From NCBI RefSeq assembly GCF_000695685.1, contig NZ_JFFR01000002.1:682001-746000 (forward strand): DNA of 64,000 nt, written 5' to 3'. Positions 54,031-62,398 of this stretch are shown here, one piece after another. This DNA is from Vibrio fortis (GTDB lineage: Bacteria > Pseudomonadota > Gammaproteobacteria > Enterobacterales > Vibrionaceae). The position numbers and the translations under genes are program-made. The notes under the pieces are model-generated. The model ran no database searches, had not been told where the DNA came from, and saw nothing but the letters and a program-made list of their open reading frames with translations. Within the stretch, counting starts at the first letter, position 1; each line of letters begins with the position of its first letter.

Positions 54031-54936
54031 CTAACCTTCAAAAAAATCTTCATCAATCCGCTTGATATGCAAAACCTGCTCATCTCGGCTACCAATGTTG
54101 TAGCGCAGCATCAGCTTAGCCAACTCTTTACCATTGATAAGCACTATGCGCATGCCTAGGTCTTTTGCTGTCTGAATAGCTGATGAGGTAAATTCGGATG
54201 TGGTAATGAAAATACCTTTTTGTGCTTTCTTCAGATTAAGCGCACCAAAGAAGTCCCTGATTTCACCTGCACCAACATTGTTACCGTCAGCATAACGCTT
54301 GGCCTGGATGTATACCTGGTCAACACCTAACGGATCTTGATTAATCACGCCATCAACACCGTTATCACCACTCTTTCCTAGTGTATGAGCCATACCCTCA
54401 TCACTTCCGCCATAGCCCATAGCTAATAGTAGATCGATAAGCAATTGCTCAAAGAAGGCTGGAGACACTTTACGAGTTCGAGACAGGATGTCTGAGGCTA
54501 ACGCGTCGTTAATCTGTTTGTAAGCAGCTCTGAGTACTTCATCTGGTGTCGCATCATTGTCAGACACAATTGCTTCTTCAACGTTGTCTGAATCACCGTT
54601 CTTTTGCTTAGTAAACGCGTTAAAGTCGTCAAAACGTTTAAGGTATTGGTTATTTATCTCTTCGCCACTGTTTAAAGCTTCTTCCCCCAAATCTGTTATC
54701 CTGAAATGACCGCGCCTTGTAGAACCCAAAAGCCCAGCTTTCGCTAGATAGGTTTTGGCCCATCCAACTCGGTTCGTGAATGCCGCTTGTCGGCCACTAG
54801 GAAGCAACTCCGTTCTCTCGTCTTCTGACAGATTAAATTGCTCCGCTAGCAAATCTACAACGTTGCTGAGCTTAACTTCTTCATTCTTCGCAGCCTCTAA
54901 CACTGGCTTCATTAAATCTTGATAACTTGGGAGCAC
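54031..54936 (-). CDS. mrr: Mrr type IV restriction endonuclease
   Basis: 301 residues from a GTG at 54936 with TTAGGG upstream; E. coli Mrr is 304. The N-terminal winged-helix DNA-binding domain (about 5–90; YQDLMKPVLEAAKN, FTNRVGWAKTYLAKAGLL) is followed by a PD-(D/E)xK domain with Asp195 (NGVDGVINQD), Gln211-Ala-Lys213 (VYIQAKRY) and GALNLKKAQKGIFITTSEF. Cuts DNA with foreign methylation. It precedes hsdR in the same operon, as mrr precedes hsd in E. coli. Confidence 0.92.
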   Translation of the reverse strand: MLPSYQDLMKPVLEAAKNEEVKLSNVVDLLAEQFNLSEDERTELLPSGRQAAFTNRVGWAKTYLAKAGLLGSTRRGHFRITDLGEEALNSGEEINNQYLKRFDDFNAFTKQKNGDSDNVEEAIVSDNDATPDEVLRAAYKQINDALASDILSRTRKVSPAFFEQLLIDLLLAMGYGGSDEGMAHTLGKSGDNGVDGVINQDPLGVDQVYIQAKRYADGNNVGAGEIRDFFGALNLKKAQKGIFITTSEFTSSAIQTAKDLGMRIVLINGKELAKLMLRYNIGSRDEQVLHIKRIDEDFFEG

Positions 54937-55015
54937 TATAGACCCTAACCATTTTGGCTTTTAATTTCGGCAATATACCAAGATATACAATCAGTTACAT
55001 TGATATTCGTTACGT

Positions 55016-55402
55016 TTATTTGGACTTACCAGCCAATCCAACTATTAATGCTGCCAAGGCCGCTCCCGCTATGAAAGTACCTACATTGCTCCCTTCAGAC
55101 TTCGCTTTCGTTGCGTTACCTCTGAGTTGGGCTTGAACAGACACTTGTTCACTTTCCTTGAGATTATTAACTGTATTCACGACCGAATTAAAAAGTTCAT
55201 CTGGAGCAATACCAAGAGCTTTAGCACATTCAAACATCTGATCAACAGAGAACGTTGACTTTCCTGATTCCAAACGACTATAGCTAGCTTGTGAGAGCCC
55301 CATTTTTTCAGCTAATACGCTCTGCTCTATGCTTAGTTCTTTGCGTTTATTCGCGACGACCACACCCAGAATCGATGAGTAAGAAACCATTTTGTCTTGC
55401 AT
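55016..55402 (-). CDS. XRE-type regulator with a C-terminal membrane helix
   Basis: 128 residues from the ATG at 55402 (GGTGG upstream). Cro/C1-type HTH at about 12–68 (LSIEQSVLAEKMGLSQASYSRLESGKSTFSVDQMFECAKALGI), a linker of about 40 residues and a hydrophobic terminal segment (about 108–124, VGTFIAGAALAALIVGLAGKSK). This suggests a membrane-tethered DNA-binding protein, unusual for XRE regulators. Divergent from the LRAT gene, with two operators between; 79 bases upstream of mrr in the same direction, so it may also read into unit A. Confidence 0.8.
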   Translation of the reverse strand: MQDKMVSYSSILGVVVANKRKELSIEQSVLAEKMGLSQASYSRLESGKSTFSVDQMFECAKALGIAPDELFNSVVNTVNNLKESEQVSVQAQLRGNATKAKSEGSNVGTFIAGAALAALIVGLAGKSK

Positions 55403-55425
55403 TTTTACCACCAATAACTAAATAA

Positions 55426-55443
55426 CACTTGATCAATTAAGTG
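55426..55443. promoter_or_regulatory. Operator dyad near the XRE gene
   Basis: CACTTGATCAATTAAGTG has dyad symmetry (CACTT...AAGTG with AT...AT inside), 24 bases upstream of the XRE start. A likely autoregulatory site. Confidence 0.5.
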
Positions 55444-55455
55444 CATAGGTATAAG

Positions 55456-55488
55456 TTAAATGCATCCATATACGTTTTACGCATTTAA
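55456..55488. promoter_or_regulatory. Second inverted repeat in the XRE/LRAT divergent region
   Basis: TTAAATGC (55456–55463) and GCATTTAA (55481–55488) are exact complements separated by 17 bases, 45 bases upstream of the LRAT gene. Confidence 0.5.
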
Positions 55489-55533
55489 ATACAAATTGAG
55501 AATACACATACTTTAAATCAGTAAGGAAAATTT

Positions 55534-55995
55534 ATGAAGAATAATCTTAGTATTGGTGATCTACTTTATCGTTCAAAGCTGCTGGTAGAGCATGCCGGAA
55601 TCTACCTGGGTAAGGGACGAGTACTCCACAACTCGCCAGATGGCAATGTAGAAATTTGTGCCTTAGAAGATTACGCAAATGGCAAACCAGTAAAAGTTGT
55701 TTTGAGTCATTTAAGTGAAGAGAAAAAAAACGAACTGTTTAGCCAAGCAGAACAATTGATCAAGAAAGCTAGAAAATATGGGGTGTTAGCCAATAACTGT
55801 GAGCATTTAGTCTCTACAGTACTACATGGCAAACCCTCCAGTGAGCAGCTACAAAGTGCGGGCCTTGGCGCTGTTGCAGGTCTACTTTTGGCTCACTGTA
55901 ACCAATCGAAGAACTCTTTGCTGTACATATTAGCTGGTGGCCTTATAGGGTGTATGACTGTCAACGCCGCTCGCAAATACGACTGTGTTGTATAA
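55534..55995 (+). CDS. LRAT-domain protein with hydrophobic C-terminus
   Basis: 153 residues. NlpC/P60-related LRAT fold in circularly permuted order: His20 in LLVEHAGIYLGKGRVLH, His32 at the end of that stretch and Cys89 in NNCEHLV, the His-His-Cys arrangement of lecithin:retinol acyltransferase and HRASLS proteins. Two hydrophobic segments (about 109–121 and 127–141) would insert in membrane, as in the tail-anchored relatives. Likely a lipid acyltransferase or phospholipase. AAGGAAAA precedes the ATG. Divergent from a membrane-helix XRE regulator. Confidence 0.8.
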   Translation: MKNNLSIGDLLYRSKLLVEHAGIYLGKGRVLHNSPDGNVEICALEDYANGKPVKVVLSHLSEEKKNELFSQAEQLIKKARKYGVLANNCEHLVSTVLHGKPSSEQLQSAGLGAVAGLLLAHCNQSKNSLLYILAGGLIGCMTVNAARKYDCVV

Positions 55996-55999
55996 ACAT

Positions 56000-56033
56000 G
56001 AAAGGAGTGGGATGCACATAACCCACTCCTTTC
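56000..56033. terminator. Terminator between the LRAT gene and the helicase gene
   Basis: Perfect 12-bp stem GAAAGGAGTGGG/CCCACTCCTTTC with a 10-base loop, four bases after the LRAT stop, between converging genes. Confidence 0.75.
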
Positions 56034-56085
56034 TGATATTTGCTAAAAAACTAATAGAACGCCCAAACAATGTGCCGCCCACATA

Positions 56086-57987
56086 TTAGACCACCTGCAT
56101 ACCACATTGTTTTAGGTATTCGAACGTTTCCTGGTCATCACACTTTATGACTAAACCACTACGCCCACGACTGAGCAACACTCTATAACTACCCTCTGTG
56201 TAATGTTCGTACTGGCGCCGGTCTTCAGCCACCAGCTTTCCTTTGCGATAGACCATATCCTGCCCCCAGTTAAACAGAGCAAGTGATAGTTCTAAACCTT
56301 GACAACTAAACTCAGTACAAGCCGCTTCAAATTGACAACATGAATCTTCAGAACTTGGTGGCTCAACGTACCAAGGGCCAATATGTTTACCTGGTTTGTA
56401 TTTATCTTTCTGGACTTCCTCAATAAACTTGCCACCTTGGCTGGACATCAACCAGCCTGTTCTAAAGGCATCTTGAAGCTTGTTTCCTTCGTGCATAGTT
56501 TGTTGTAAACCCAGAGCATAAGTTTCAGCAGTTTGCTGGTTTTGAGTCAGTCGCAATGGGTAGTAAGCCTGAATATCCAAAGCGACTTTTTGAGCTTGGT
56601 CAGAATTGTTAGATAGAACCGCTTCAATCCACTTGTCTAAACTCTCTGTATAGGCCTGCCGAATGGGCGTTTTAAGGTTATACACGTCTTTCTTAATTGG
56701 CATAACGAGTTGCATTTTATCGGCGTGCAGCGATGGCATAATAGGGATGACTTTGCCGTTTTGCGCTCTTATTGCTGCATCTAGGTCTGCTAGCATCTGA
56801 TCTAACTGCATCTCATTGCGATGGATCGCTTGACCATCTCCCACCAAAAGCACCAACACTCCAAACGGTTGACAAGCAAGCCAGTTACAAAACAACATTA
56901 ACTCAGACGGTGATTGTGATTCTCTAGGGCTTGCTTTGTCCCACGCTCGCTGTGCTTCATCAAATACGACAAAAGTCTCTCTGCGTGATGTTAGTGAGCG
57001 CTTCAGATCCTTCTTGAACGGGAGCAGGTCTTGGATCATCACCCGACCATCAATGACCTTATCTCCTGTCCGGCCAACTGACTGCTTACCACTATAATCT
57101 AACGTATGTTGTAGCACCTGAACGAGAGGTCCATTGCCAGAAAGAAAAATAGGTTCGCTCTGCTTTGCGCTCTCACTACGTGCAATTTCCGCAACAGAAC
57201 TAATGCCCAGTAGAGTCTTACCGGCACCAGGGCGCCCATGAACGACAACAACATATCTTTGCTGCTTGTCCCTTGCATGCTGGTAAAGCTTAAAAAGTGC
57301 CGCACGTGCTTGGTCAATATTTTCACCGGCCGAGGTTTTTAGCGTAGGTATTTTAGCGTCGAAAAAGACCTGAGCAGTGCCATGCAATATGCTTGGCTGG
57401 CGATAAAATTCACCTTTTGCCCACTGGTGTACATTATAGTAACTAGGTTTACTTAATGACGTTATAAGCTGTGAAGTTAACTGGGGAGCCAGACCATCAT
57501 CTGCGATGTCACACACAACGTTTGGATGATGGAACGGCTTAGCACCAGGTTTGGTGAGAACAACAAAGCCATGACCGACTAAGTCGATAGATTCACTGTG
57601 ATAGCGTCGCATTGTTTGCAAATCAGAGTTTGCTCGAAGAATTTCGTATTCAGAGGCTTCTTGCTTATGTTTGAACTCGACTACAAACAATTCGCCAGCT
57701 GGAGTAACTAGGTTAACATCCGCCGCTCGTTTTCCGCCTTCACCAATCAATTCTTGTTCAAAGGCTATCCAGCACTTCTCTGGTTCCACTTGAGTTTCTG
57801 TAATGACGTGATTAAGAGTAGACGTCATTACATCGTATTCAGTTTCCCAAGCGTAGCGTTGCGCAGGATCGAGATCTTGCGTCCAACTCAAACTACGATG
57901 GAAAGATACTAACGACTGTAGAAAACTAGCTTTGTCTGTAGAAAGAAAGTCTTGCCAAGTCCCATCCCAGCCTGCTTTTAGGTCCAT
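56086..57987 (-). CDS. Nuclease–DUF2075 helicase fusion
   Basis: 633 residues. The N-terminal part has a PD-(D/E)xK-like pattern: Glu77/Glu79, Asp90 in RAADVNLV and Glu104-Phe-Lys106 in LFVVEFKHK. A DUF2075 P-loop helicase domain follows: Walker A HGRPGAGKT (250–258), DEAQ box (343–346, in FVVFDEAQRAW), and the C-terminal motif SYRVLLSRGRSGLVI. DUF2075 is the Schlafen-related helicase family. Last gene of unit C, 12 bases after the Nudix stop. Predicted to unwind and cut nucleic acid. Confidence 0.85.
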   Translation of the reverse strand: MDLKAGWDGTWQDFLSTDKASFLQSLVSFHRSLSWTQDLDPAQRYAWETEYDVMTSTLNHVITETQVEPEKCWIAFEQELIGEGGKRAADVNLVTPAGELFVVEFKHKQEASEYEILRANSDLQTMRRYHSESIDLVGHGFVVLTKPGAKPFHHPNVVCDIADDGLAPQLTSQLITSLSKPSYYNVHQWAKGEFYRQPSILHGTAQVFFDAKIPTLKTSAGENIDQARAALFKLYQHARDKQQRYVVVVHGRPGAGKTLLGISSVAEIARSESAKQSEPIFLSGNGPLVQVLQHTLDYSGKQSVGRTGDKVIDGRVMIQDLLPFKKDLKRSLTSRRETFVVFDEAQRAWDKASPRESQSPSELMLFCNWLACQPFGVLVLLVGDGQAIHRNEMQLDQMLADLDAAIRAQNGKVIPIMPSLHADKMQLVMPIKKDVYNLKTPIRQAYTESLDKWIEAVLSNNSDQAQKVALDIQAYYPLRLTQNQQTAETYALGLQQTMHEGNKLQDAFRTGWLMSSQGGKFIEEVQKDKYKPGKHIGPWYVEPPSSEDSCCQFEAACTEFSCQGLELSLALFNWGQDMVYRKGKLVAEDRRQYEHYTEGSYRVLLSRGRSGLVIKCDDQETFEYLKQCGMQVV

Positions 57988-57999
57988 TTTCGTAATCCT

Positions 58000-58401
58000 T
58001 CAGAACGTAGACTGGAGTTTTTCAACGGCCGGTATATCGGCCGCAGCCCAATCAACACCCCAAAGTTGGTCTTTCGATAACCAGCGAGAGTCAATATGCT
58101 CCGTAAGCTCAAGTTCGCGCGTTAGTACCTCAATAACAAAGCAATGCATGGTGATATCAAAATCAGGGTAGCTATGCTCAATCGTCAACAAAAACTGTGG
58201 TTCAGTAACGGCAATTCTTAACTCTTCATCTAGCTCCCTGGCAATAGCTGCAACAAGCGTTTCGCCTGCTTCTACTTTACCGCCTGGAAACTCCCATTTT
58301 TCGCTAACATAATCTAGCTTTGATGGCGCTCTTTGTACGGCTAGGAATTCACCTTCATTTTTCAGTACAGCCGCAACGACTTCAATGTGTTTCTTACTCA
58401 T
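58000..58401 (-). CDS. Nudix hydrolase, NudG/MutT-like
   Basis: 133 residues. Nudix box from Gly41: GKVEAGE47, then Arg55-Glu56-Leu and Glu59-Glu60 (RELDEELRI; Arg62 stands where Gly is usual). The start EVVAAVLKNEGEFLAVQRA and the end WAAADIPAVEKL resemble E. coli NudG (CTP/5-methyl-dCTP pyrophosphohydrolase) more than MutT. It may hydrolyse oxidised or modified deoxynucleotides. Overlaps the SRA-HNH gene by four bases (ATGA). Confidence 0.9.
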   Translation of the reverse strand: MSKKHIEVVAAVLKNEGEFLAVQRAPSKLDYVSEKWEFPGGKVEAGETLVAAIARELDEELRIAVTEPQFLLTIEHSYPDFDITMHCFVIEVLTRELELTEHIDSRWLSKDQLWGVDWAAADIPAVEKLQSTF

Positions 58402-59234
58402 TGATTTAGCTCTTCTAACAATTTATTGCTACGGGATTTTAAAACCTCAACATCCTTTACGTCATCTACGATATGCATTTTCTTGTGGCAATTGGGGCAT
58501 AATGCGACTGTATTTTCAGCCGTATCGTCTCCACCTTTGGCGAGCCAAACAATATGGTGTGTCTCGAGATATGGCTCGCCTTTCGCATTTTTAAATGGCG
58601 CCGGTTGTAGACAAAGTTGGCACTGACCTTTAGCAAGGCGTTTAGCCAGTTCTGCTACCCAAATATTTCGCTCATAGCTGATGGATTGTTGTTGGTACCG
58701 TGTCGCATTTTTTCCACCTTTTGTCGCCAAAGATTGAAGCTCCTCAAGAGTCAATTTCTTGGCCTTGCGAATTCGGACGCTCTCAACGTTATCGCGATCT
58801 TCTTTTCTAACCTGGCGCTCACCCGTTACAAGCTTTAGAGGGAATATATATGCTCTTCTTGGATTACCTTGTTCATCATCTTGCGTTTCCGAGTACGGTT
58901 CACCGTCGAGAGCGACTTCGCCAACATAGGTGTATTCTTGGTCCGTAAACACCTCAAATAAGTGAACAGCGACGTCATTGGTTCTCGATTCAGCTAGCGT
59001 TTTATTCTGCTGAAACGTTAAGCTTTGATCGCCTTTAGAGCCCATGCCTGTATAGTGGAGAACGTCACCTACCCAACGATCATCATAAATAGACTTGATG
59101 TGGTTCGATACAATAACCAATGTATTGGTTTTATGTGAGCGACGCATCCCACCTTGCGGGCTGCAGCCGAAGACTTCACATAACTCTGTGTTATTGAGTT
59201 TTGTACCAGTTTTGAGTGAATTAAGTTTGTGCAT
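58398..59234 (-). CDS. SRA-like–HNH endonuclease (McrA-type)
   Basis: 278 residues. The N-terminal half (about 25–135: SPQGGMRRSHKTNTLVIVSN, HYTGMGSKGDQSL, VAVHLFEVF) resembles the SRA/YDG domain of ScoMcrA-type enzymes that read 5-methylcytosine or phosphorothioate DNA. The C-terminal HNH has Cys205-x2-Cys208, His226-His227, Asn241, Cys246-x2-Cys249 and His254, so metal and catalytic sites are complete. Predicted type IV restriction of modified DNA. Three bases after the CoiA-like gene. Confidence 0.87.
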   Translation of the reverse strand: MHKLNSLKTGTKLNNTELCEVFGCSPQGGMRRSHKTNTLVIVSNHIKSIYDDRWVGDVLHYTGMGSKGDQSLTFQQNKTLAESRTNDVAVHLFEVFTDQEYTYVGEVALDGEPYSETQDDEQGNPRRAYIFPLKLVTGERQVRKEDRDNVESVRIRKAKKLTLEELQSLATKGGKNATRYQQQSISYERNIWVAELAKRLAKGQCQLCLQPAPFKNAKGEPYLETHHIVWLAKGGDDTAENTVALCPNCHKKMHIVDDVKDVEVLKSRSNKLLEELNQ

Positions 59235-59237
59235 AAC

Positions 59238-61280
59238 CTATTTTACCTTGCTTTCGTCGTAATTTTGCTCTGACAGATACTTTCTTAGTTCAACTGCTTT
59301 CTCTGCAGAAACTAGTTGACCGAAGAGAAACCCACCATGTTCAAGCCAATCCCAAAACAACAGCAATTTACCTAGCCTAATTTTATCGACCCTCGCATAA
59401 GCTCTTTCAAAAGCAGCTGAATAGTACTCATTTACTTGGTTAGCCAACCTTCCTACAAATTTGTTCAAAGCATCTTCAACCCAATCTTGTTCATGTCCTA
59501 TAAGCTCTGATGGTTCTTCAATACACAAGAGATCTCCCGCTTGAAGAAAAGTCTCAAGATAACTATATTCCGGGTCCCAGTTCCCCATCAATGCCTTCCA
59601 GTTTTTGTTCAGGAACTGCACTTTTGTTCTGCGTTTTATCTCATCTAGTTTATTTTTTAACTCTTGAGTCTCTTGAGGTGATTTGTTGACAGAATATGCT
59701 GAGACCTGATTCGACATATCGATACCCAATGGACTATGAACTTCGAACAGTTGTATTCGCTTTTCAAGTGGGTAGCTGAGAAGATCATTAGTGATGCGCC
59801 AGATGGCCACTGGTTTAGGTAGATCTTTGGCAAGTGATGTTGTTTGAGCACCAATTTTTTCTAAAAGAGTGTTCAAATAACGCCTCCAGATTGGAGAAGA
59901 CAAATCGCTAGATATGACATTCCTATAATCACTCATAACATCTGCTAGGTGGTATCTGAGATCCGTTAACTCTTGAACTGTTACACTTTGATTCAGCACT
60001 CTTCGGACATAAACTATTTGATGGCGTAATCCTCTAAGCTCCTTGGCATGAGCTATTCGCTCGGCTTTCCTTTGTCGCTCTTCAAGCCTCACCTTTTCTC
60101 GATTGATGGTTTGATGGACAACTTTAAGCAACAAATCTCGTTCATCACATCCCAGCAATACATAATCAAAACATTCGGTTATCTCACCTGATAGGTGAGT
60201 AAGTGTTGGCAGTGCAAGTTCACCTTGCTCACCACGCAAAGCAATTTGTTCAAGAAGTTGCTTAATTCGTTTTACTGCCTGTTGAGACTCTCGTTGAGCC
60301 TTTTCCTCTATAGCAGCTGACAGTTCTTGTTGCTTTCCATGCAAAGCAGCTTTTGTGTTGATTGCGTATGGTAGCCGTTCTGGAGACAATATTAAGTCAC
60401 TCAATACCACCATTTGACACCCATAGCTCATCTCTAAGAAAAGCTCTGTTGATTTAAAATCAAACTCGGGGAAATGTGCCTCAAAATAGAACTCTCCACT
60501 CTCTTGGCTTTTATCTAACGCTTCTTGAGAGAAAACAAAGGCATTACATTGGATGTCTTTCACTTTGCTCTCAAACTCCGCAAAGCTTTCAGGGTGAGCC
60601 TCTAAGGCGGTACCGTACATGATGTAATAGAAAATAGAATCGCTTCGAGCTTCACTAAACAACCAAATCAGGTTGATCTCTTCCCCTAAGAAGAACTGCT
60701 CGCGAGCATGGATTATTTCTGGGTCCAACCAACCTTGAATCAACTCTATCGCGAATCGATTACCATTGGTGTCTTCAAAGTAAATATCCGGCTTGCGCCA
60801 TTTTTTGGAAGTGCCTTTTTCTGCAAAGACAAACTTTTCTACTTGGATAGAATCACGCTTTATTTGATCTGATTCTCTCAATGTACCGGCAATAAAATGC
60901 TTTGTGCGAAAGTGCCATTGAGTTTCATGCATTTCAGCTTCAGTAAATGCAAAATCACCATGGTAGTCACTGTGAAATGGACAATCTACCTCATCCAACT
61001 CCGGAATATGCTTATGATAGAAAGCAGCTCTACTAGTCGCACTTCGTGCTCGATACCTTACAGGGAGACCACAATAACCACATTGAATAAAGTCTTCACC
61101 TTCCGCGCTATAAACTACAATTTTCTTCTTTATAGATGCTGTACGAGCTTCATCAGGTGTTGAACCATAAAGCCCCAGATAATCACTGGCTAATATTGGA
61201 CCTTCGATGCCTTTAATCGCAAGTTCCCATAAACCATTTTTGTTATCGCTGTTAATGTAATTCATAAAGGCCACCCGCAA
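59238..61280 (-). CDS. CoiA-like nuclease-domain protein with coiled coil
   Basis: 680 residues. An N-terminal treble-clef-like patch (Cys67-x2-Cys70, then Cys100-Pro-Phe-His103) is followed by HxxxK (MHETQWHFRTKHFIAGTL) and a CoiA/PD-(D/E)xK core (RKPDIYF with Asp165; FAIELIQ with Glu179 and Gln182). The middle (about 320–460) is charged and coil-like; the C-terminal 200 residues are helical and unassigned. First gene of unit C, 123 bases from the WYL regulator. Possibly the DNA-engaging or sensor component. Confidence 0.72.
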   Translation of the reverse strand: MRVAFMNYINSDNKNGLWELAIKGIEGPILASDYLGLYGSTPDEARTASIKKKIVVYSAEGEDFIQCGYCGLPVRYRARSATSRAAFYHKHIPELDEVDCPFHSDYHGDFAFTEAEMHETQWHFRTKHFIAGTLRESDQIKRDSIQVEKFVFAEKGTSKKWRKPDIYFEDTNGNRFAIELIQGWLDPEIIHAREQFFLGEEINLIWLFSEARSDSIFYYIMYGTALEAHPESFAEFESKVKDIQCNAFVFSQEALDKSQESGEFYFEAHFPEFDFKSTELFLEMSYGCQMVVLSDLILSPERLPYAINTKAALHGKQQELSAAIEEKAQRESQQAVKRIKQLLEQIALRGEQGELALPTLTHLSGEITECFDYVLLGCDERDLLLKVVHQTINREKVRLEERQRKAERIAHAKELRGLRHQIVYVRRVLNQSVTVQELTDLRYHLADVMSDYRNVISSDLSSPIWRRYLNTLLEKIGAQTTSLAKDLPKPVAIWRITNDLLSYPLEKRIQLFEVHSPLGIDMSNQVSAYSVNKSPQETQELKNKLDEIKRRTKVQFLNKNWKALMGNWDPEYSYLETFLQAGDLLCIEEPSELIGHEQDWVEDALNKFVGRLANQVNEYYSAAFERAYARVDKIRLGKLLLFWDWLEHGGFLFGQLVSAEKAVELRKYLSEQNYDESKVK

Positions 61281-61403
61281 GTGCGTTACGCTGTTCTGGT
61301 TACTTTCTTGACGATTTTCAGTCCCAACAATATTATGACGCCAATGACGACAGGTAAATACTGATTACATACACACGTCGCATAACTAGACAGGAGTTAC
61401 ATT
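61281..61403. promoter_or_regulatory. Divergent promoter region, unit C / WYL regulator
   Basis: 123 bases. A direct repeat ATGACG (about 61335 and 61345) and a partial inverted pair TTATGACG / CGTCGCATAA (about 61333 and 61376) are candidate sites for the WYL protein; none is strong. CAGGAG precedes the WYL start. Confidence 0.35.
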
Positions 61404-62264
61404 ATGAGCAAATGGCCAATACGTTGGGATCTACTGTTCCGTTACAGAATGATAGAAGTCATCGCACTATGGGAAGGACGGTTAACGACCAATCACCTGA
61501 TTAAGAGCTTTGGTATTGGCAGGCAGCAAGCATCGAAAGACATCAACTCTTACCTCTCTGAGGTGGCACCTGGCAACCTCGTTTATGATAAGCAATTAAA
61601 AGGTTATAAGCCCAGTGAAAGCTTTGCCCCAGAGCTAACCAGTGGACATGCCGATGAATACCTTCATATTCTAGCGCGCAGTGAAGACATGGCTGTGACC
61701 TTTAATGAACTGGATATGGGGTTTGAAAATGTTTCCATGGTCCGCCCTATTACTCGCAATATATCACCACAAGTTTTGCGTCCTTTAGTTCAAGCTATCA
61801 GAGAGAAGAAACGTGTCGACATAAGCTACACATCACTAAAAGACGGCATTGAAGTTGAGCGGATTATCTCTCCACATACTCTCGTTTGCACATCTCTACG
61901 TTGGCATGTTCGAGCCTATTGTGAACATGCGAATGACTATCGAGATTTTGTGCTCAGCCGCGTAAGAGGCATTCCATGCCTTGAGGCCAAAAGAGTAAAA
62001 GGAAGAGAGCATGACGTGTTGTGGAATACTCCCCTCACAGTTGATTTAAAGCCTGACCCACGACTTACGGAAACTCAAGCCAATGTCTTAGCGCATGATT
62101 ACGGTATGGAAAAAGGTACACTCACAATACCAACCAATGCTGCGTTGGTTCGCTATGTTCTCGATGCCTATAACATTGATATCAATGTGCTGGATTCGAA
62201 TCCTAAAGGTCAGCAGATTATTGTGGCTAACTTTGAGGAACTAAAACAGTATTTATACTTCTAG
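61404..62264 (+). CDS. WYL-domain transcriptional regulator (BrxR/CapW-like)
   Basis: 286 residues. N-terminal winged helix (about 20–60: RLTTNHLIKSFGIGRQQASKDINSYL), a WYL core (about 130–205: KKRVDISYTSLKDG, ISPHTLVCTSLRWHVRAYCEH, DFVLSRVRGIP) and a WCX-like C-terminus. This domain set is that of BrxR and CapW, repressors that guard phage-defence operons and are thought to sense nucleic acid or nucleotide ligands. Divergent from unit C, which it likely controls. Confidence 0.88.
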   Translation: MSKWPIRWDLLFRYRMIEVIALWEGRLTTNHLIKSFGIGRQQASKDINSYLSEVAPGNLVYDKQLKGYKPSESFAPELTSGHADEYLHILARSEDMAVTFNELDMGFENVSMVRPITRNISPQVLRPLVQAIREKKRVDISYTSLKDGIEVERIISPHTLVCTSLRWHVRAYCEHANDYRDFVLSRVRGIPCLEAKRVKGREHDVLWNTPLTVDLKPDPRLTETQANVLAHDYGMEKGTLTIPTNAALVRYVLDAYNIDINVLDSNPKGQQIIVANFEELKQYLYF

Positions 62265-62398
62265 CTTAAAAAAGATCAAACACGTGGGTGATTTATATGT
62301 ACTAATTCAGACCTGATCTGACAGTTACCCACTTTTAGGCCCGGTGCCTGTATGATTATATCTAGGTTAGATTCAATCATTGCCTTCGTGTTAAGTGG

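Noticed and set aside
61335..61385. Strong BrxR-type operator in front of the WYL gene
   Set aside because: The inverted pair is imperfect and spaced widely; kept only as a low-confidence candidate.
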